Assembly (NCBI GenBank): GCA_943735955.1
Contig: OX030960.1
Span: 5,031,287 to 5,095,286 of the forward strand
Source of the DNA: Piscicola geometra
Lineage: Eukaryota > Annelida > Clitellata > Hirudinida > Piscicolidae
Reading direction: 5' to 3'
DNA: 64,000 bases
Shown here: one piece after another, positions 28,850-64,000 of the stretch
Numbering within the stretch: the stretch's first letter is position 1
Layout: each line of letters opens with the position of its first letter
Program-made: the position numbers and the translations under genes
The notes under the pieces: model-generated
Told to the model about the DNA's origin: nothing
The model's database searches: none
Seen by the model: the letters and a program-made list of their open reading frames with translations, nothing else

Positions 28850-29787
28850 TAGAGACCGACCGAAATTCGGTTCGGTTTTGGCGCCGAAATCGCAAATTTT
28901 CTTAGTTTCGGCAATTTTTCGGTTTCGGCCGAATCTAATTTTACAATTTCGGAAATTTTTCGGTTTCGGCCGAAAATAATTTTGTAATTTCGGCTCAATT
29001 TCGGTTTCTGCCGAAATGGATTTTATATTTACCGAAAAACTGAATTTATTTATTTATTTATGTAGTTTATCTGATATATCTGTATTTTCAATCGAACTAT
29101 TAAGTTCGGATTCGATTCTCTATTAGATATCTATTAGTTATCGTGGTTGATTGATTTATAGGTGTCATCAGACTAATTATTCGAATAACATATACAAGCA
29201 TCTGGAACAACAATCATGTATTTGAACTTTAAGTAAATTGGGATACGTTCAATGATGATATTTAACAAAACTTTTTTAAGCAAATTTTATTTTTTTAAAA
29301 ATTTGTTTTAAAAAATGTTATTGTCAAAACTAGGTATCTGTATATCCTCAATCGAACTCGAATTATTAAGTTTGGGTTCGATTCTCATCTCTATTAGATA
29401 TCTATTAGATATCGTGGTTAATTGATTTATGGGTGACATAAGAGTAATTGTTCGAATAACATATACAAGCATGTGGAATTCTAGATATCCATTCTTTGAA
29501 AAACACTATATATAAGTCGTAAGAACGAGAAGATTTGGCTTCGATTAATTAATTCAAAAATAAATTGTGAGAATGTCGTTAAATCCTATTTGGAAGTTTT
29601 TTACAAAATGTCAGTCTGACCAAAGCAAAGCAAATCTTTTGGCTTAAAATATACGCTTTTATTCGGTTTCGGCCAAAATCTGATTACAATTTCGGTTTAA
29701 TTTCGGTTTTGGCCAAAAATGGGATTTTAATTTCGGCCTAATTTCGGTTTCGTCCAAAATAAAAATATCTGTTTCGGTCGGTCTCTA
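28850..29787. mobile_element. Non-autonomous hAT-like MITE, copy 2
   Basis: Same family as 16029-16794: ends TAGAGACCGACCGAA and complement, with subterminal TTTCGG words. A perfect 8-bp duplication GTTACGAG flanks it (28842-28849 and 29788-29795). It is 938 bp because part of the interior is present twice: about 29070-29210 and again about 29333-29480. It retains the same BED-like start from 29573, MSLNPIWKFFTKC, ended after 25 codons. Confidence 0.9.
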
Positions 29788-29795
29788 GTTACGAG

Positions 29796-32700
29796 TATTA
29801 TTTCCCTCATTACCACCATAGAAATTCTAGTTTTTAAAATTTATATTAGAATGAAAGTCTTTAAATAGAAAAATAATTGTGTCTGAACAATCTGGTATCT
29901 TACGCTAAATTATTATTACATGAAAAAAAATACTAATGCATCAATGATAAAAAAAAAGTGAAATAAATTATAGAATTTAAATGCATTAAAAAAGGTTTTT
30001 TTTTCTATTTTTTAATAATAATTTTATTATGTTTCAAAATATCGTTGCTTAAATAAAGGTACTTAACATGTTGAAAATGACGTTATCTGAAAAAACACAC
30101 TTATAGCTCATTAACATAACGTCTACGGAATTGCCAATGCATCATTTCATTAATATTTTAATGTTAATAAATGGTTTGAATTATAACAGAAAAACTCATT
30201 GTTTCGTAATGAACTTTGAAGTTTGAAAAAAATAAATTAGTGTTTTTTAAACTATGTATGTCATGCAGCTTGAAAGTTGGTCTTTTCTTTGAGGAAAAAA
30301 TTGAAAAACCACAATATAGTGTGTGATAGTTTGATTTGAATTTTAATAATGCATAATTTTATTATTTTGAATTTACAAGAACTCTTGATGGAAGAAAAGA
30401 TTGAAATTGGTCACTAAAAAGAATAAATTAAGATTATTGAATTTGTTTAAATCTTTAGTTGAAAAAACACTAAAAGAGTATGTTTTTGTAGACGATCTTT
30501 AAATAACTGCTGTTTCCAAAAAGAAAACGCGTATAAAATACCGAAACTTTTTATGAATGCTTGAATAATTCCGTTCAATACTTTTTTTGTTTTTTTGATA
30601 ATACTGAATGCTGAAAGTCTTGAAATTAATAGGTGGAAATATATTCTGAATGTCATAGTTAGATTTCTTCTTTTGTCTAGTCGCTAATAAAGAAAGGAAT
30701 GTAAAACTAGATTTCTTATTTCCTCATTAGCAAATAGACAATGGAAGAAATCTAACTACGACACTCGGAATAACGTTCCGCCTATTCATCGTCTTGTGGA
30801 ACGAAGCATCTCAAGTAGAAAACATGATCAAACATTTTTCTACTCATGTGAGAACTTACGATAATTATCTAAAAATAAAAAAAACAAAAAGATATTTTTT
30901 GAAGCTTTTGAGATTTATTGCATAATTATATAATATTTAAAAAAATAATTGTAAAGTTCTATTATGAAAAATACAAGACATAATTTTTTGAAAGTGAAAA
31001 AATTATTTACAACTTTGGAAGCGTTGCGTTATTAAAAAATACTTTGGATCATAGAAGGATTTTCAATAGAAGTAGGAGAATAATTGAATACCTACACTGC
31101 AACTGAAACTATTCAAAAGCAAGGTTATCCTAAATGAAACTCATACTGTTGCAGAATCAAAAATATATTAGTTTTTCAGCGTAATTACACAGAACAAAAT
31201 TATAAATTCATATAACAGAACCATAATCAATATTTACTTGTGAACTACATTTTGACAAAAAAAAATTTCTTTTGAAATACTTAACAAAATTCATTAAAAT
31301 AGTATTTTTAAAGTTATTTGGAAGTCCAAAAAAATGAATCGTAAAAAACACGTTATTTATATCTTGCGTTTAAAAAAAAATTAAATTATTTTTTTAAATA
31401 TTGAAAAACTTAAAAAGACTTTAGTCAGTTGAAAATTCAATTGAAAGTGGATTGGAACCAAGTTTGTTTTGTTTTGTCTTAGGATAACCTCAAGAGACCA
31501 CTTTTTGCTAGCTATACAAATGACAATTTCTAACATAGTATTGACGGTAGTTTTTTTCACATTTCAAGTTTTTTTAAACATTAAACTGATAAAAATTCAA
31601 ACTTTTTTCTTACATAAATAGAATGAAACTTGAAATTTTTAAAGAAAACTTACAATTCAAAGTTACAAAAACTTCACTTGTTAAAAATTGACTTTTCTGT
31701 GCCATTACAAAAATTATTTTTCAAAACCGTACTTATTTTGAAATTTATTTATAAATATAAAGATGATTTATAGATGCTTAAAATAAATTTTTTTTTATTT
31801 ATTTGTAGCAGTTCTTTTCATTAATTAGTATTTAATTTTCAAAGATTTGTGAAAAGGTTTTAAACTTGTTTATTAAATTAGATAAAATTATTACTCATTT
31901 ATTTAGCTTTATAAAAATATACTTTAAACTCAAACAGCAACTTTTTGTGACAAAATTTAGAATCAGTTTTAAAACAAGATTTTATAATTAAAAAAACTTT
32001 TTTAGCTGTCTAGTTTGTTTAATTTACTTTTATTAGCTGCGAGCACGGAGTTTTATAAGTTGATTTTGTATATTTTAAAATTAATTTTAATTTTTTTAAA
32101 ATGTATAAACTAAAAGTATTTTTTGTCTTTTTCTCAAACTTTTTTCTAGAGAAGTATTATTATTTTCAGATAGTTTCATAATTTTAAAAATTTTGATAAT
32201 TTTCGTTTTTCTATTACCGACTAGTTCTATGGTGAAAATATACATTTCCAGATTAACAATTTCACAGATTCCGTCCTACTTTAATCGTATTAAACGCCCT
32301 CAAATACCATAAACCTTGTCCGTCATTCTTGTCTAGTTTCCTTGAAAATCTGTGATTTGAATTAATATTTATCTTTATATCTGCCATAATCTTTTTTATT
32401 ATCTAATTTGATAGTAATTTCTAATTAAAACGACTAATATGAATAAAACTGCTATTATTTTTATTCAAATTACAATTAAGCTAAGTAACATTTTATTTAT
32501 GATAAACTTTACAAAAGCTTGATAGCTTTTCGGATATCTCTACCTTTTTTGCGAATGATTAAATTGAAATGATCTGTTACAAATCATTTCACGTTTTATT
32601 CTCAAGCTTTAAGTTTTAAAACATGCTTTCAGCTGTAAGGCAATTTATAATCTCGAATTTAAACGCTTATATTACATTATTCAAACTTCTGCCTTTTTAA

Positions 32701-34182
32701 TGACTTTTTATTGCATTCTTCAAAGACTATAAATCATGTTTTATCAAAAAACTTGACTTCTGTTCTGAAATTAAAAAAAAAAAATTTTTATTTTATATTT
32801 GTTTTTTTCGAAGATTATAGCTGTATTAATTCTTTTTGATTTCGCAACGTCTAGAGATTATTGAAAACACCCCAATCGTTTAAAGTCTTAGTCAATATTT
32901 CAGTGTGGAAGTTGTGTTTTATTTGGATCTCAGAACCTAGGTCTCCTTATTCATATTTTTCAAACTTTAAAATTTTGATCTTTCGAAAAAAAAAAAATTT
33001 TAACGATAATTTTATTGAATAGGTGACCACTTTTGTCATTGGACTTGTTAAAAAACTCATTGGGTACTAAAACCAATATATAACGAATAGTCAGTAAAGC
33101 TCGGCTGATAGTTAAGTTGATTTCTTTATCTCAGCATGAAAAAAAGATGTGACACTCAGTAGCCAATTGCTTTTCAGTAGCGACTAGGCGTGATAAAAAA
33201 CAAAATACCAAATGTTCTATTGCTTTCAAATTATTAGTTCTGCATTCATCAAAAATAAATATATTTTTTCTTTGTCTAATATGTTTTTCGTCTGAATCTT
33301 TTGTATTTTAGTGTTCTAGTCACTTTAAATCAAAGCGACTTTTTTATTTTATGGCATAGAAATATATATAAAAAATTATTTCAATAAAAACAATTTATTT
33401 TATTGTCAAAAAATAAATTTAAAAAATTCTGACGTTTTTATGCTCCACTGAGCGGCCAAAAAAAAACTAGAGAACACGGAAAAACAATTTAAAGAGATAT
33501 GTAAGATATAATATAACAAAATGTTTTATCTATCCGCTTTCTCTTCTTTTCTTGTTTGTTCAGTTAGTTTGCGCACACTTCTCTGTACCCTCACATAAGA
33601 CTTCTCTTTCACAAATACTCATGAAATGAAACGAATCTGTTCAATACACGCACACAAACTCACTCTGCACGCTTTGACTTTTAATATTTACATAAAAACA
33701 TATAAGGTTAAATGATTTTTTCTGCGAAAAAATTTCTGTTTATGTTTGCGTCCCTGGTTTTTGTATTTAGAAGTAGGAGTAAGATGTACGCAAAATATAT
33801 AATATAAACTCATGCAATATGTATAAACGGTTATATGAATAAACATATAAATAGAATATATCAACAACTGAATTTTAAGAAGAGCATGAAAGATGACAAC
33901 ATTAAAATTTAGTAAACATTTCATTAGAACAAGCTGGTGTTAAAAATACTTCGCTGAATTGTCTAATAAATCAACATATTTTACGCATTAAAAAAAGGAT
34001 ACACTTTTAAAGCTTATTTAATTTCTTCAAGTTTTCATACTTTTAAAGAAAAAAAAAGATTACTTTTTAGCTACATATAATACAGATAGTTCAGCTTAAA
34101 AACCGAAAATGATTTCAAACTTCTTATTAATATCATTTATTCATTCCAGAGTCTACAAAATATCTGAAAACTGTTAGAAAAT
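29796..34182. other. Intergenic region upstream of the GPCR gene
   Basis: AT-rich, with no supported gene. It includes the fold-back repeat at 30626-30790 and presumably the GPCR promoter near the right end; I could not identify promoter elements. Confidence 0.35.
30626..30790. repeat. Imperfect fold-back repeat with arms of about 65 bases
   Basis: The left arm (about 30626-30695) and right arm (about 30716-30785) are imperfect inverted copies. Both contain GTTAGATTTCTTC at the same distance from the centre and pair through TAGGTGGAA / TAGGCGGAA at the base. The loop is short. A MITE relic or an inverted duplication are both possible. Confidence 0.7.
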
Positions 34183-57222
<23,040 letters not shown>

Positions 57223-57683
57223 AGAACCTTGAACGGTATGTCAAAGAAATGAAAGTTGTTTTGGTGGAAATAGGGTTTGTCTGGGTGCTTCAAACTAAGA
57301 TATTTGGTTGAAATTATTAATGGATTATATTTTAATATTTTTCAAACTATTCTTTTAAGTTGTGACTCGCGGCTTTAATGTCTTTACCAGGATCTTTAAA
57401 ATGACGATGTATTGACAAAAATGATTTGAAATATTTTAAAAATACAGATACATGACTGGTTCAGTTTCTTATATGATGTTTATGTATTGTGAAGTGAATG
57501 TATATGATGGTTTAATTATTAGTTTATATTATTTATTATAGTTTCTTGAAGATTATACGTTCAAAATATATATATATATATATGTTTTTAAAATTTATAC
57601 TTATTTTTTGTTTTTATTTCATGATGTCGAAATTATGACTTTTTCCAACTTTTATTAATTGAAAACTATATAACTCTTAAACC

Positions 57684-59751
57684 AAAGTTGGGCACAGTTA
57701 ACCTTTCTTAACCATTGATCCATTAACCAAAACGTTAACGTCGAAAACCAGTAATAAGTTTCTAACTTAACGGCAGTTTTGTTAAACGTTGAAATTCATT
57801 TTTTCTCTAGAAATTGCTCTTTTTAGGTTTATTAAAAAAATATTGGTTAAAATTTAAACAAATAAAAATGGAAAAAATATGATAAATAAAAAACACAATA
57901 AATATTTCCCGTCTCATTTTACATTCAAATATCTGGGAATTCCTACTTTTTCGCTTTGTCCAAAATGTATCAATATATTTAGAAAAAAGTTAAAATCTGT
58001 AGAAAATATTTTATGTAAAAATTTTTTTGCAGTCTAATTCTAAGACGAAATGAGTCGTAAAATGAAACAAAAAATATAAATAATGTCTTTTTTTCCTTTT
58101 TTGCATTTTATTCATAAGACTGGTTTTTTTCCATAAACGAAAGCATCTATAAATTTTCTACTGTCAGAAATGAACACTAAAGCTCCTTTTGTCTTTTGGA
58201 ATTAAATGTTTCATGAACAAGTTCACCAAGTGTTTTTCAACAAAAAAACAGTATTTGTTAAAGATTCTTTGGATTCAGTATTCGAACAGACCTTGATCCA
58301 TTTTTGGGCTTTGTCATTCTGACCTGTGGCTTTTATTGTTTTTTTAACTGTGTCACATCATTGAAGAAGTCTGAATTATCGTTATCCACCTTCTCCGTGT
58401 TGTTGCTACTTCCATTCATTCTAATCTCTTCTTCCGACTGTTCTCTCATGGATTTCTTCTACTTAACTTCTTGGTTTTCTTAACCTTAGCGACTTTGGTG
58501 TTATCATATTTATTTTATAAATAGAGACAAAATTTGGAAGTTAATTGTTCGGTTACTGAAATCAAAAATTAACTATTTAAAGAAAGTGTTTATTGGATAA
58601 AAACGTTTAAAGAGATTTACGGTTTGGTGCCCCGCTTTGTCTTTAACTATTTATAGATATAGTAATTTACATTTGTTTGATTACGTACGTTAGTTTTTTT
58701 ATAATTATTCAATAATTTCAGTTTTTTAGGTATAACGTTTTTCTATATCATTCCACAATTTTTGTTTTTTCAATTAAACCTCTATCATCTTAAAATTTAG
58801 ATTTTTTTAGTTCAGCTGTTTTCAAATGAAATATTAGCTAAAAAATTACATTTTTATTTCAACTCGCTTGAAGACTTGAAAAATAAATGGATTAATATCT
58901 AGATAACTTTAAGTTTTCTTGAATTATCTTTTTGAAGTCATGTTAAAAATTAGAAAGTGTTTTTAAATCATTTTTATTCGACTTTATTAAGATCATTTTA
59001 CTTTTCTTTGAAAAGTATTTTTTGCATTTAAGAAAGTTGCCATTGTTGTATAATAACATAAACATTGCATTGGTCTTTTGTATCGGAAACTAAAACTGTG
59101 AAATATTTTTCAATAAAAAAATTCATTTGTGTTTCTAACTATTGAAAAAAGTTCAAATTTAAAACCTAGTTTATTCAAAGAATTTATTATAAATAAAAAA
59201 TACTCTATATGAAATAAATCTAGTTTTTATAACTATTTAGTTAAAATCAAAATAGGTTTTAGAAATTTTAATGGAATGATCAAGAAATGTACATGTTCAC
59301 AATAAAAATAAAAACAAGAGAAAAATATACCTATGTTATTAAATTTATTTACCCTTACAATCTAAAGATGCAAAGGTCGGGAAGCTAAGGGACTTAAAGT
59401 ACAAATATACATAAACGAAGTACACAGAGCTGGGCACAATCCGTGAAACGTTAATAATGAATTTAAAAAACGATTAAACTTTTAAGATAACTTTTCAAAT
59501 TCATTAGCAAAATAATTAACTTTTGTTGAATGTTACTTACGTTAATCAATCCGTTAACCTTATGGTAGACATTAACAATAAGTTCATTAACGTCATGTAG
59601 AAGAAAGAATGCCAGTTGGCTGCCTTCCACTCCACATTTTGCTTTTTATTTGACGAATTTTAAACTAAAAATTAACGTTTCAGTTTTTAACAATAGACAA
59701 AAAAAAATTAAAGGTTAATGAAGTAAACTTTTAAATTAACTGTGCCCAACT
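57684..59751. mobile_element. Candidate DNA transposon rich in TTAACG words
   Basis: AGTTGGGCACAGTTAA at about 57686-57701 is matched in inverse by TTAACTGTGCCCAACT at 59736-59751. A third, diverged end (AGCTGGGCACAATCCGT) lies at about 59429-59445, so 59429-59751 could be a separate 320-bp MITE. The ends are followed by many GTTAACG-type words. No exact target duplication was found. The minus strand near 58180-58130 has a short protein-like frame (VFISDSRKFIDAFVYG), perhaps transposase debris. Confidence 0.5.
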
Positions 59752-59759
59752 ATAGAGAT

Positions 59760-60686
59760 GAATAAGTGTGACTGAAATTTTCACGTGAAATGCATCCCGT
59801 TGTCATAAACTTTGCTGTTTTCATTTTCAACTGAAAATAGGACTACTTTGTGACCTGGCTTTCTTACATACAAATTTATTCATGATTTATTATCTTCTTC
59901 TTTTTTCAAAATACATTCAAAGAAAGAAAATTTGTGGAAAGCTTTCAAATAAAATTATTAGAAAAATTTTGTTTTGAGCTTTATGAAATTTCACTAAAAT
60001 TATTTTCCTGTAAAATTTCTCTTCAAAATTTAGATCTTATTAAATTTAAATTTCTAGTTTTTAACATACGTGATTGACGTTTCTTCGAAGCTAATTATTG
60101 TTTTGTAACTTGAAAAAACTGGTATGCACATTTTATTAATAAATTTGATTACTGAAAAATTATTTTTAATAAAAATGTTTAATGACTTGTCACAGTTTCA
60201 CAGCTAAATAAGTTTATATACATTTCACTCATACCTGTGAAACGCTTAGCTCATACTTAGGTTATGAAGATTTCTATAGAAATAGTTACAGTATTTTAGC
60301 ATTCAATGTATAAATGTATGTCTAATTAACACATTAGCTTTATATAATAATACAATCTTGATAGTTAGAGTTAGAGTTTAACAAGTGGAAGTTATTGGCT
60401 CTTTGAAATCTTCGAGTTAAACACTTATATTTACATGTTTTCTTATATTAATCACTAGTGAAACATATTTTTTAAATTAAAATAGGTTTTTTATTGCGTG
60501 TATTAAGTTTTAAGTTATGGTTCTCAAAATATTCTCAGCAACATCTGGTTAAATGAGTTAATTGTAAGAATGTTATAATTATAAATAATGCTTTTGAAAC
60601 TTGATCAATTAGAAATGACCAAGCCTACTTTAATTGGTTTTGAAGAAGTTTTTGAATGTTTTATAGCTTGAAGAAACAAAAATAAA
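59760..60686. other. Intergenic DNA upstream of the last gene
   Basis: AT-rich; no recognised features. It presumably contains the promoter of the gene starting at 60687. Confidence 0.35.
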
Positions 60687-63600
60687 ATGAAGGAAAATAA
60701 TAAAAGACTGATATTCTCCAAAACTATTGCCGAACTCTCAATCAACCTAGTTAATCACATAAATTCTGACAAATGCTTCAATAAGGAGTTTGAGAAAACC
60801 TTAGCATCGATAGTTGGTTTAGAATTCCACATAAATGAAAAAAAGTCTCTATGGTACTTGATCGGCTCTTGGGAAGAAGTAGAAGAGGCCAGAGAAAGAT
60901 TATTCAAACTGATCTCTAAACTCGATCCTTCTTCTGATTTAATGTCCAGTATAGAACAGAAATGTAATCTGAATTGTTACAGAAGTCCAGAAGAAATCTT
61001 GTCTACTCATCAACTCACTAATCCTCAAAGTCAGCTAGAAAACGAATTCCCCTACTTGGATGGTAAGAAAAATGAAATAAGTAGGTTATTTTATCCATTG
61101 ATTAATCTTTTTTCCATATTTTATTCCAGTGTATTTTTTTCTTATAATTTTTAATTTATTCGCAAATTCAACTCAACTTTTGTATCATTTTTGTTATGGT
61201 ATTATTATGGTAATGCTTCTAATCATTACAAAATTTTAAAATTAAATAATTTTTCTTCTTTTAAATATATTTCATCGTACATGCATTTAAAAAAAAATTT
61301 TCACTATAACAGAGATGAAAAAATAAAGAACATTAACTTTTAAGTCTTTCGAGTATTAAACTTTTTTACGGTTTATAATTACTTTTAAAGTCTAAAGAAA
61401 TTACTTCTGAAAAAGCCAAGTTTACTTTCTTTTTTACACTGATTTGAATTTGGCTATACATTTGAAAGAAACAATTTATCGGTCCAACAATAAAAAAGTA
61501 ACTAAAAAAATACTTTGTGAAACGGCCAAAGCTCAGTATGATAAATATTTGATGCCCATTCATACATTCTACATTGAACCTGAAAGTATAGGCACAAAAA
61601 ACTAGAAAATATGCTTATTCACAGCTTTTTAAAATTATTTTAAAAACAAACACACTCGTCAAATTTATATTCGTCAAGAAATGGATATCTTCATCAGCGA
61701 AAGACGACACATTTGTTCTTTTATGAGCTTCATGGCCATTAAACCGAGTTTTATGTTTTTTCAGTTGACGCGTTTAATCTTCACCTTCATCTGAGTTAAT
61801 TAAAAATAAAATTTATCTAATTATTGTGTCAAAAGATATATAATTAGCAGGCACGGATCAAAGGGATGCAAGAGGGAGAACGTGTTTTCCCAATATTTAC
61901 AAGCTTAATTTCTTCGTCATGTTTTGTAAAACCCAAAACTCTGAAGCTCTGTTTTTTATAATTTTCAGCAAAAAAGTGCTTCTTGTTTTTTACATTAACA
62001 ATCTTACTTTCTACAATCCACGAGGACACTTGATAAAAGTTAACGTTTTCACCGTAACAACTATCATCTTAGTACGATATGCACAAGTAATTTGGCAAAG
62101 ATTTTTATGTTATCAATATTTTAATGAAACATATAGTGTATGTTTTATTTAATTTTTTTCCCAAAAGAGTTATAGCATTTCAGTTAAAATATGACCGTAT
62201 TCCATCGACAAAAAAACGTATTGATTGTAAACATAATTTTGATGAAAAACAAACGAACAAATGTAATGTCAAAAAAATCAAAATTTTCAATTTAGAGACG
62301 TATTTTGGTTCAGTGCCTATTTTTGGACATTTTATTCCAAGGCTATTCGGTTATACGGATGATAGCTGCGTCTTTATCTTTAATTTCCCCCCAATGACTA
62401 ATTCAGTCACGGACATGATGATGAGGATTTTGTCAAACAAATTCATCAGAATAAATAGAATTAGTGGACACTTGATACAGAATATTTAATTTTTCTTGCA
62501 TTATAATTCCGTTAATCATTACGTTAATCTGCTAATCTGCGGGGTGCCTGTAATATTATAACATTTTCAGCTAATCATTTTTAAAATCATTCTAAGTTTA
62601 ATATTTTCTAGTTTCTTAATTTTTTTCTGATACTGTGAGTCCATGATATATCAAGGTTATCTCAAGAGCTTGAATTATCTGATGAAACGGTCGAAATTGA
62701 AAATTTTAATCCTGGTGAACTTGTTAATCAAATGAAAAACATTTAGTTTCTCAAATGCTGATGAAAAACGAATATTTTCAATGGGCGAAGATATCTTAAG
62801 AATATCAGAGGAACACCACAAAAAACGAATTTGATGACTAGGGGAGAGAAACAAGTTTGAGATGGCTCGAACATGCGCAAAATAGTTTTAAAAAATCCTA
62901 TGGAAAAAAAATTCTAAAAGGAAATCACCAGAAGTAAGACGAAAATAAATGCCAAGAAGGTAGTTTGTAGACGTGGTGATAGAAGATATGAAAGAAGTTG
63001 TGGCAAAAAAATATGAGAAAGATAAAAGATGAGAGAGAAAAACAAAAAGAACATTTTATGTGCTCAAAATCATCTCTGTTAGATAAAAACTTCGAGATGC
63101 TACTTTTCACGGAGGGGAACATGCGTCTCATTCATAAAATTTCGAATTAGAAAATAGATATGATATAGATGATTATATTTTTTATTTTTTTCATTTTATT
63201 CTTTTTTTACTTCATTATTGTTTTATAAATCTAATCTTGTATCATTTATGACACTTTTTTACTGAAAATAAACATTTTGTTTCATAATTACACCAAAATT
63301 TGTTGGAAATGCTCTCATAAAAAAAACTCATGTACATTTTTCCTATTTTTTATCAAATAATTCCTTTTAAAGCACATGACCTGACTGATGAAAAAAACAA
63401 CAAAACTGATAATTTAAATGAAATTAAATTGAAGATTAATCAGAATTACATAAGTGAGGCTGATGATTATGAAGATTCTTCTTTTTGTTTAAACAAAAAG
63501 ACTATTTTGAAATGTAATAATAATTATAAAGACTTCAACAACAACACTCTTTTCCGAAATATAAACAACATTAACAAAAACGGCTCAATAGTAAATACCT

Positions 63601-64000
63601 ACAACTATTGCAATACAGCTATTCAACCCATAACTACTTCTTACAATGATAAGAATGAAGATAGGACTTCTATTACAAAAAATACTACACAATTCCTAAC
63701 TAGACCATCTACGGAAACAGAAATAATTGAATTAACTGAGTTAAATAACAAAAGCATTCATGAAATATCACTTCCAAATAAGAAGAGCGTTAACAACTCT
63801 AAGGATCCAAGCAATGTCAACTACACTAACTTGGAACACACAAGCAAGAGTTCTGATAAAATCAACAATTCCAAAGGTCTCTTTTCTAATAACATAAACA
63901 GTGATGAAAATAAAATAATTGATTACAATGAAAATAATAAAGACGAAAAAGTGAAAAATAAAAGTGGAAAATGTAAAAAAAATAGTGATTATAGTGATGA
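60687..64000 (+). CDS. Unrecognised gene, 3'-incomplete: small N-terminal domain and Asn-rich region
   Basis: Exon 1 is 60687-61062, ending at G/GTAAGA. Exon 2 begins at 63373 after TTTTAAAG and is open without a stop to the window end. Joined in phase, they give at least 334 residues. Residues 1-75 look folded: ELSINLVNHINS, then a strand-turn block SLWYLIGSWEEVEEARERLF resembling the last strand and helix of a KH- or RRM-like fold, but this is only a visual impression. Exon 2 is very rich in Asn, Lys, Asp and Ser, with no domain seen. Codon choice is strongly A-rich. The start is the first ATG in frame. The 2.3-kb intron contains a LINE end. I do not recognise the family. Confidence 0.6.
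61063..62640. other. Intron of the last gene, mostly unassigned
   Basis: Contains a 121-codon plus-strand frame (62124-62489) whose end, FNFPPMTNSVTDMMMRIL, resembles a minus-strand segment near 45.4 kb. It is therefore probably repeat-derived and not an extra exon. Confidence 0.35.
62840..63085 (+). mobile_element. C-terminal end of an RTE-like LINE
   Basis: Frames read RWLEHAQ, KKILKGNHQK and then DVVIEDMKEVVAKKYEKDKR. This matches the end of RTE-clade polymerases (R--GHV, V-GK--RGRP, W-D-V-EDM---G). Stops interrupt it. It lies in the intron of the last gene. Confidence 0.6.

Noticed and set aside
62124..62489. 121-codon plus-strand frame as an extra exon of the last gene
   Set aside because: It has no matching phase or convincing splice sites, and part of it recurs near 45.4 kb, which suggests a repeat.

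Overview
The window is animal nuclear DNA: very AT-rich, split genes with GT-AG introns, polyadenylation signals, and many decayed retrotransposons and hAT-type DNA transposons. Gene content (SYNPO2-like PDZ protein, DZANK1, LSM12, a neuropeptide-receptor-like rhodopsin-family GPCR) fits an invertebrate bilaterian, perhaps a spiralian; the species cannot be named from sequence alone. All exon models were built by hand from splice sites and reading phase. Family names come from remembered protein families, not from a search.

Layout. 1-3.3 kb: upstream sequence with a possible TATA box and noncoding first exon. 3.3-5.9 kb (+): four coding exons of a PDZ-domain, proline/histidine/tyrosine-rich protein. 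6.5-11.9 kb (+): seventeen exons of DZANK1, 762 residues. 12.7-15.3 kb (-): five exons of LSM12, 193 residues, convergent with DZANK1. 15.3-34.2 kb: a gene desert with three hAT-like MITEs carrying intact 8-bp target duplications, several LINE remnants, a large 18-bp minisatellite, tRNA-derived repeats and a fold-back repeat. 34.2-57.2 kb (+): a nine-exon GPCR, 523 residues as modelled, whose long introns hold nested transposons, SINEs, LINE fragments and a 570-bp GT tract. 57.7-59.8 kb: a repeat rich in TTAACG-type words with inverted ends. 60.7-64 kb (+): an unrecognised gene whose asparagine-rich second exon runs off the window.

The genes do not form a pathway. DZANK1 is a cilium/basal-body gene, LSM12 an RNA-binding ataxin-2 partner, the PDZ protein probably actin or Z-disc associated, and the GPCR a membrane receptor. 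Most open reading frames outside these genes are chance or transposon debris. I did not find a convincing new biological system. The strongest points are the exact target-site duplications and buried BED-finger starts in the hAT MITEs, the minisatellite that appears to have grown from a LINE tail, and the altered DRY and CWxP motifs in the GPCR.
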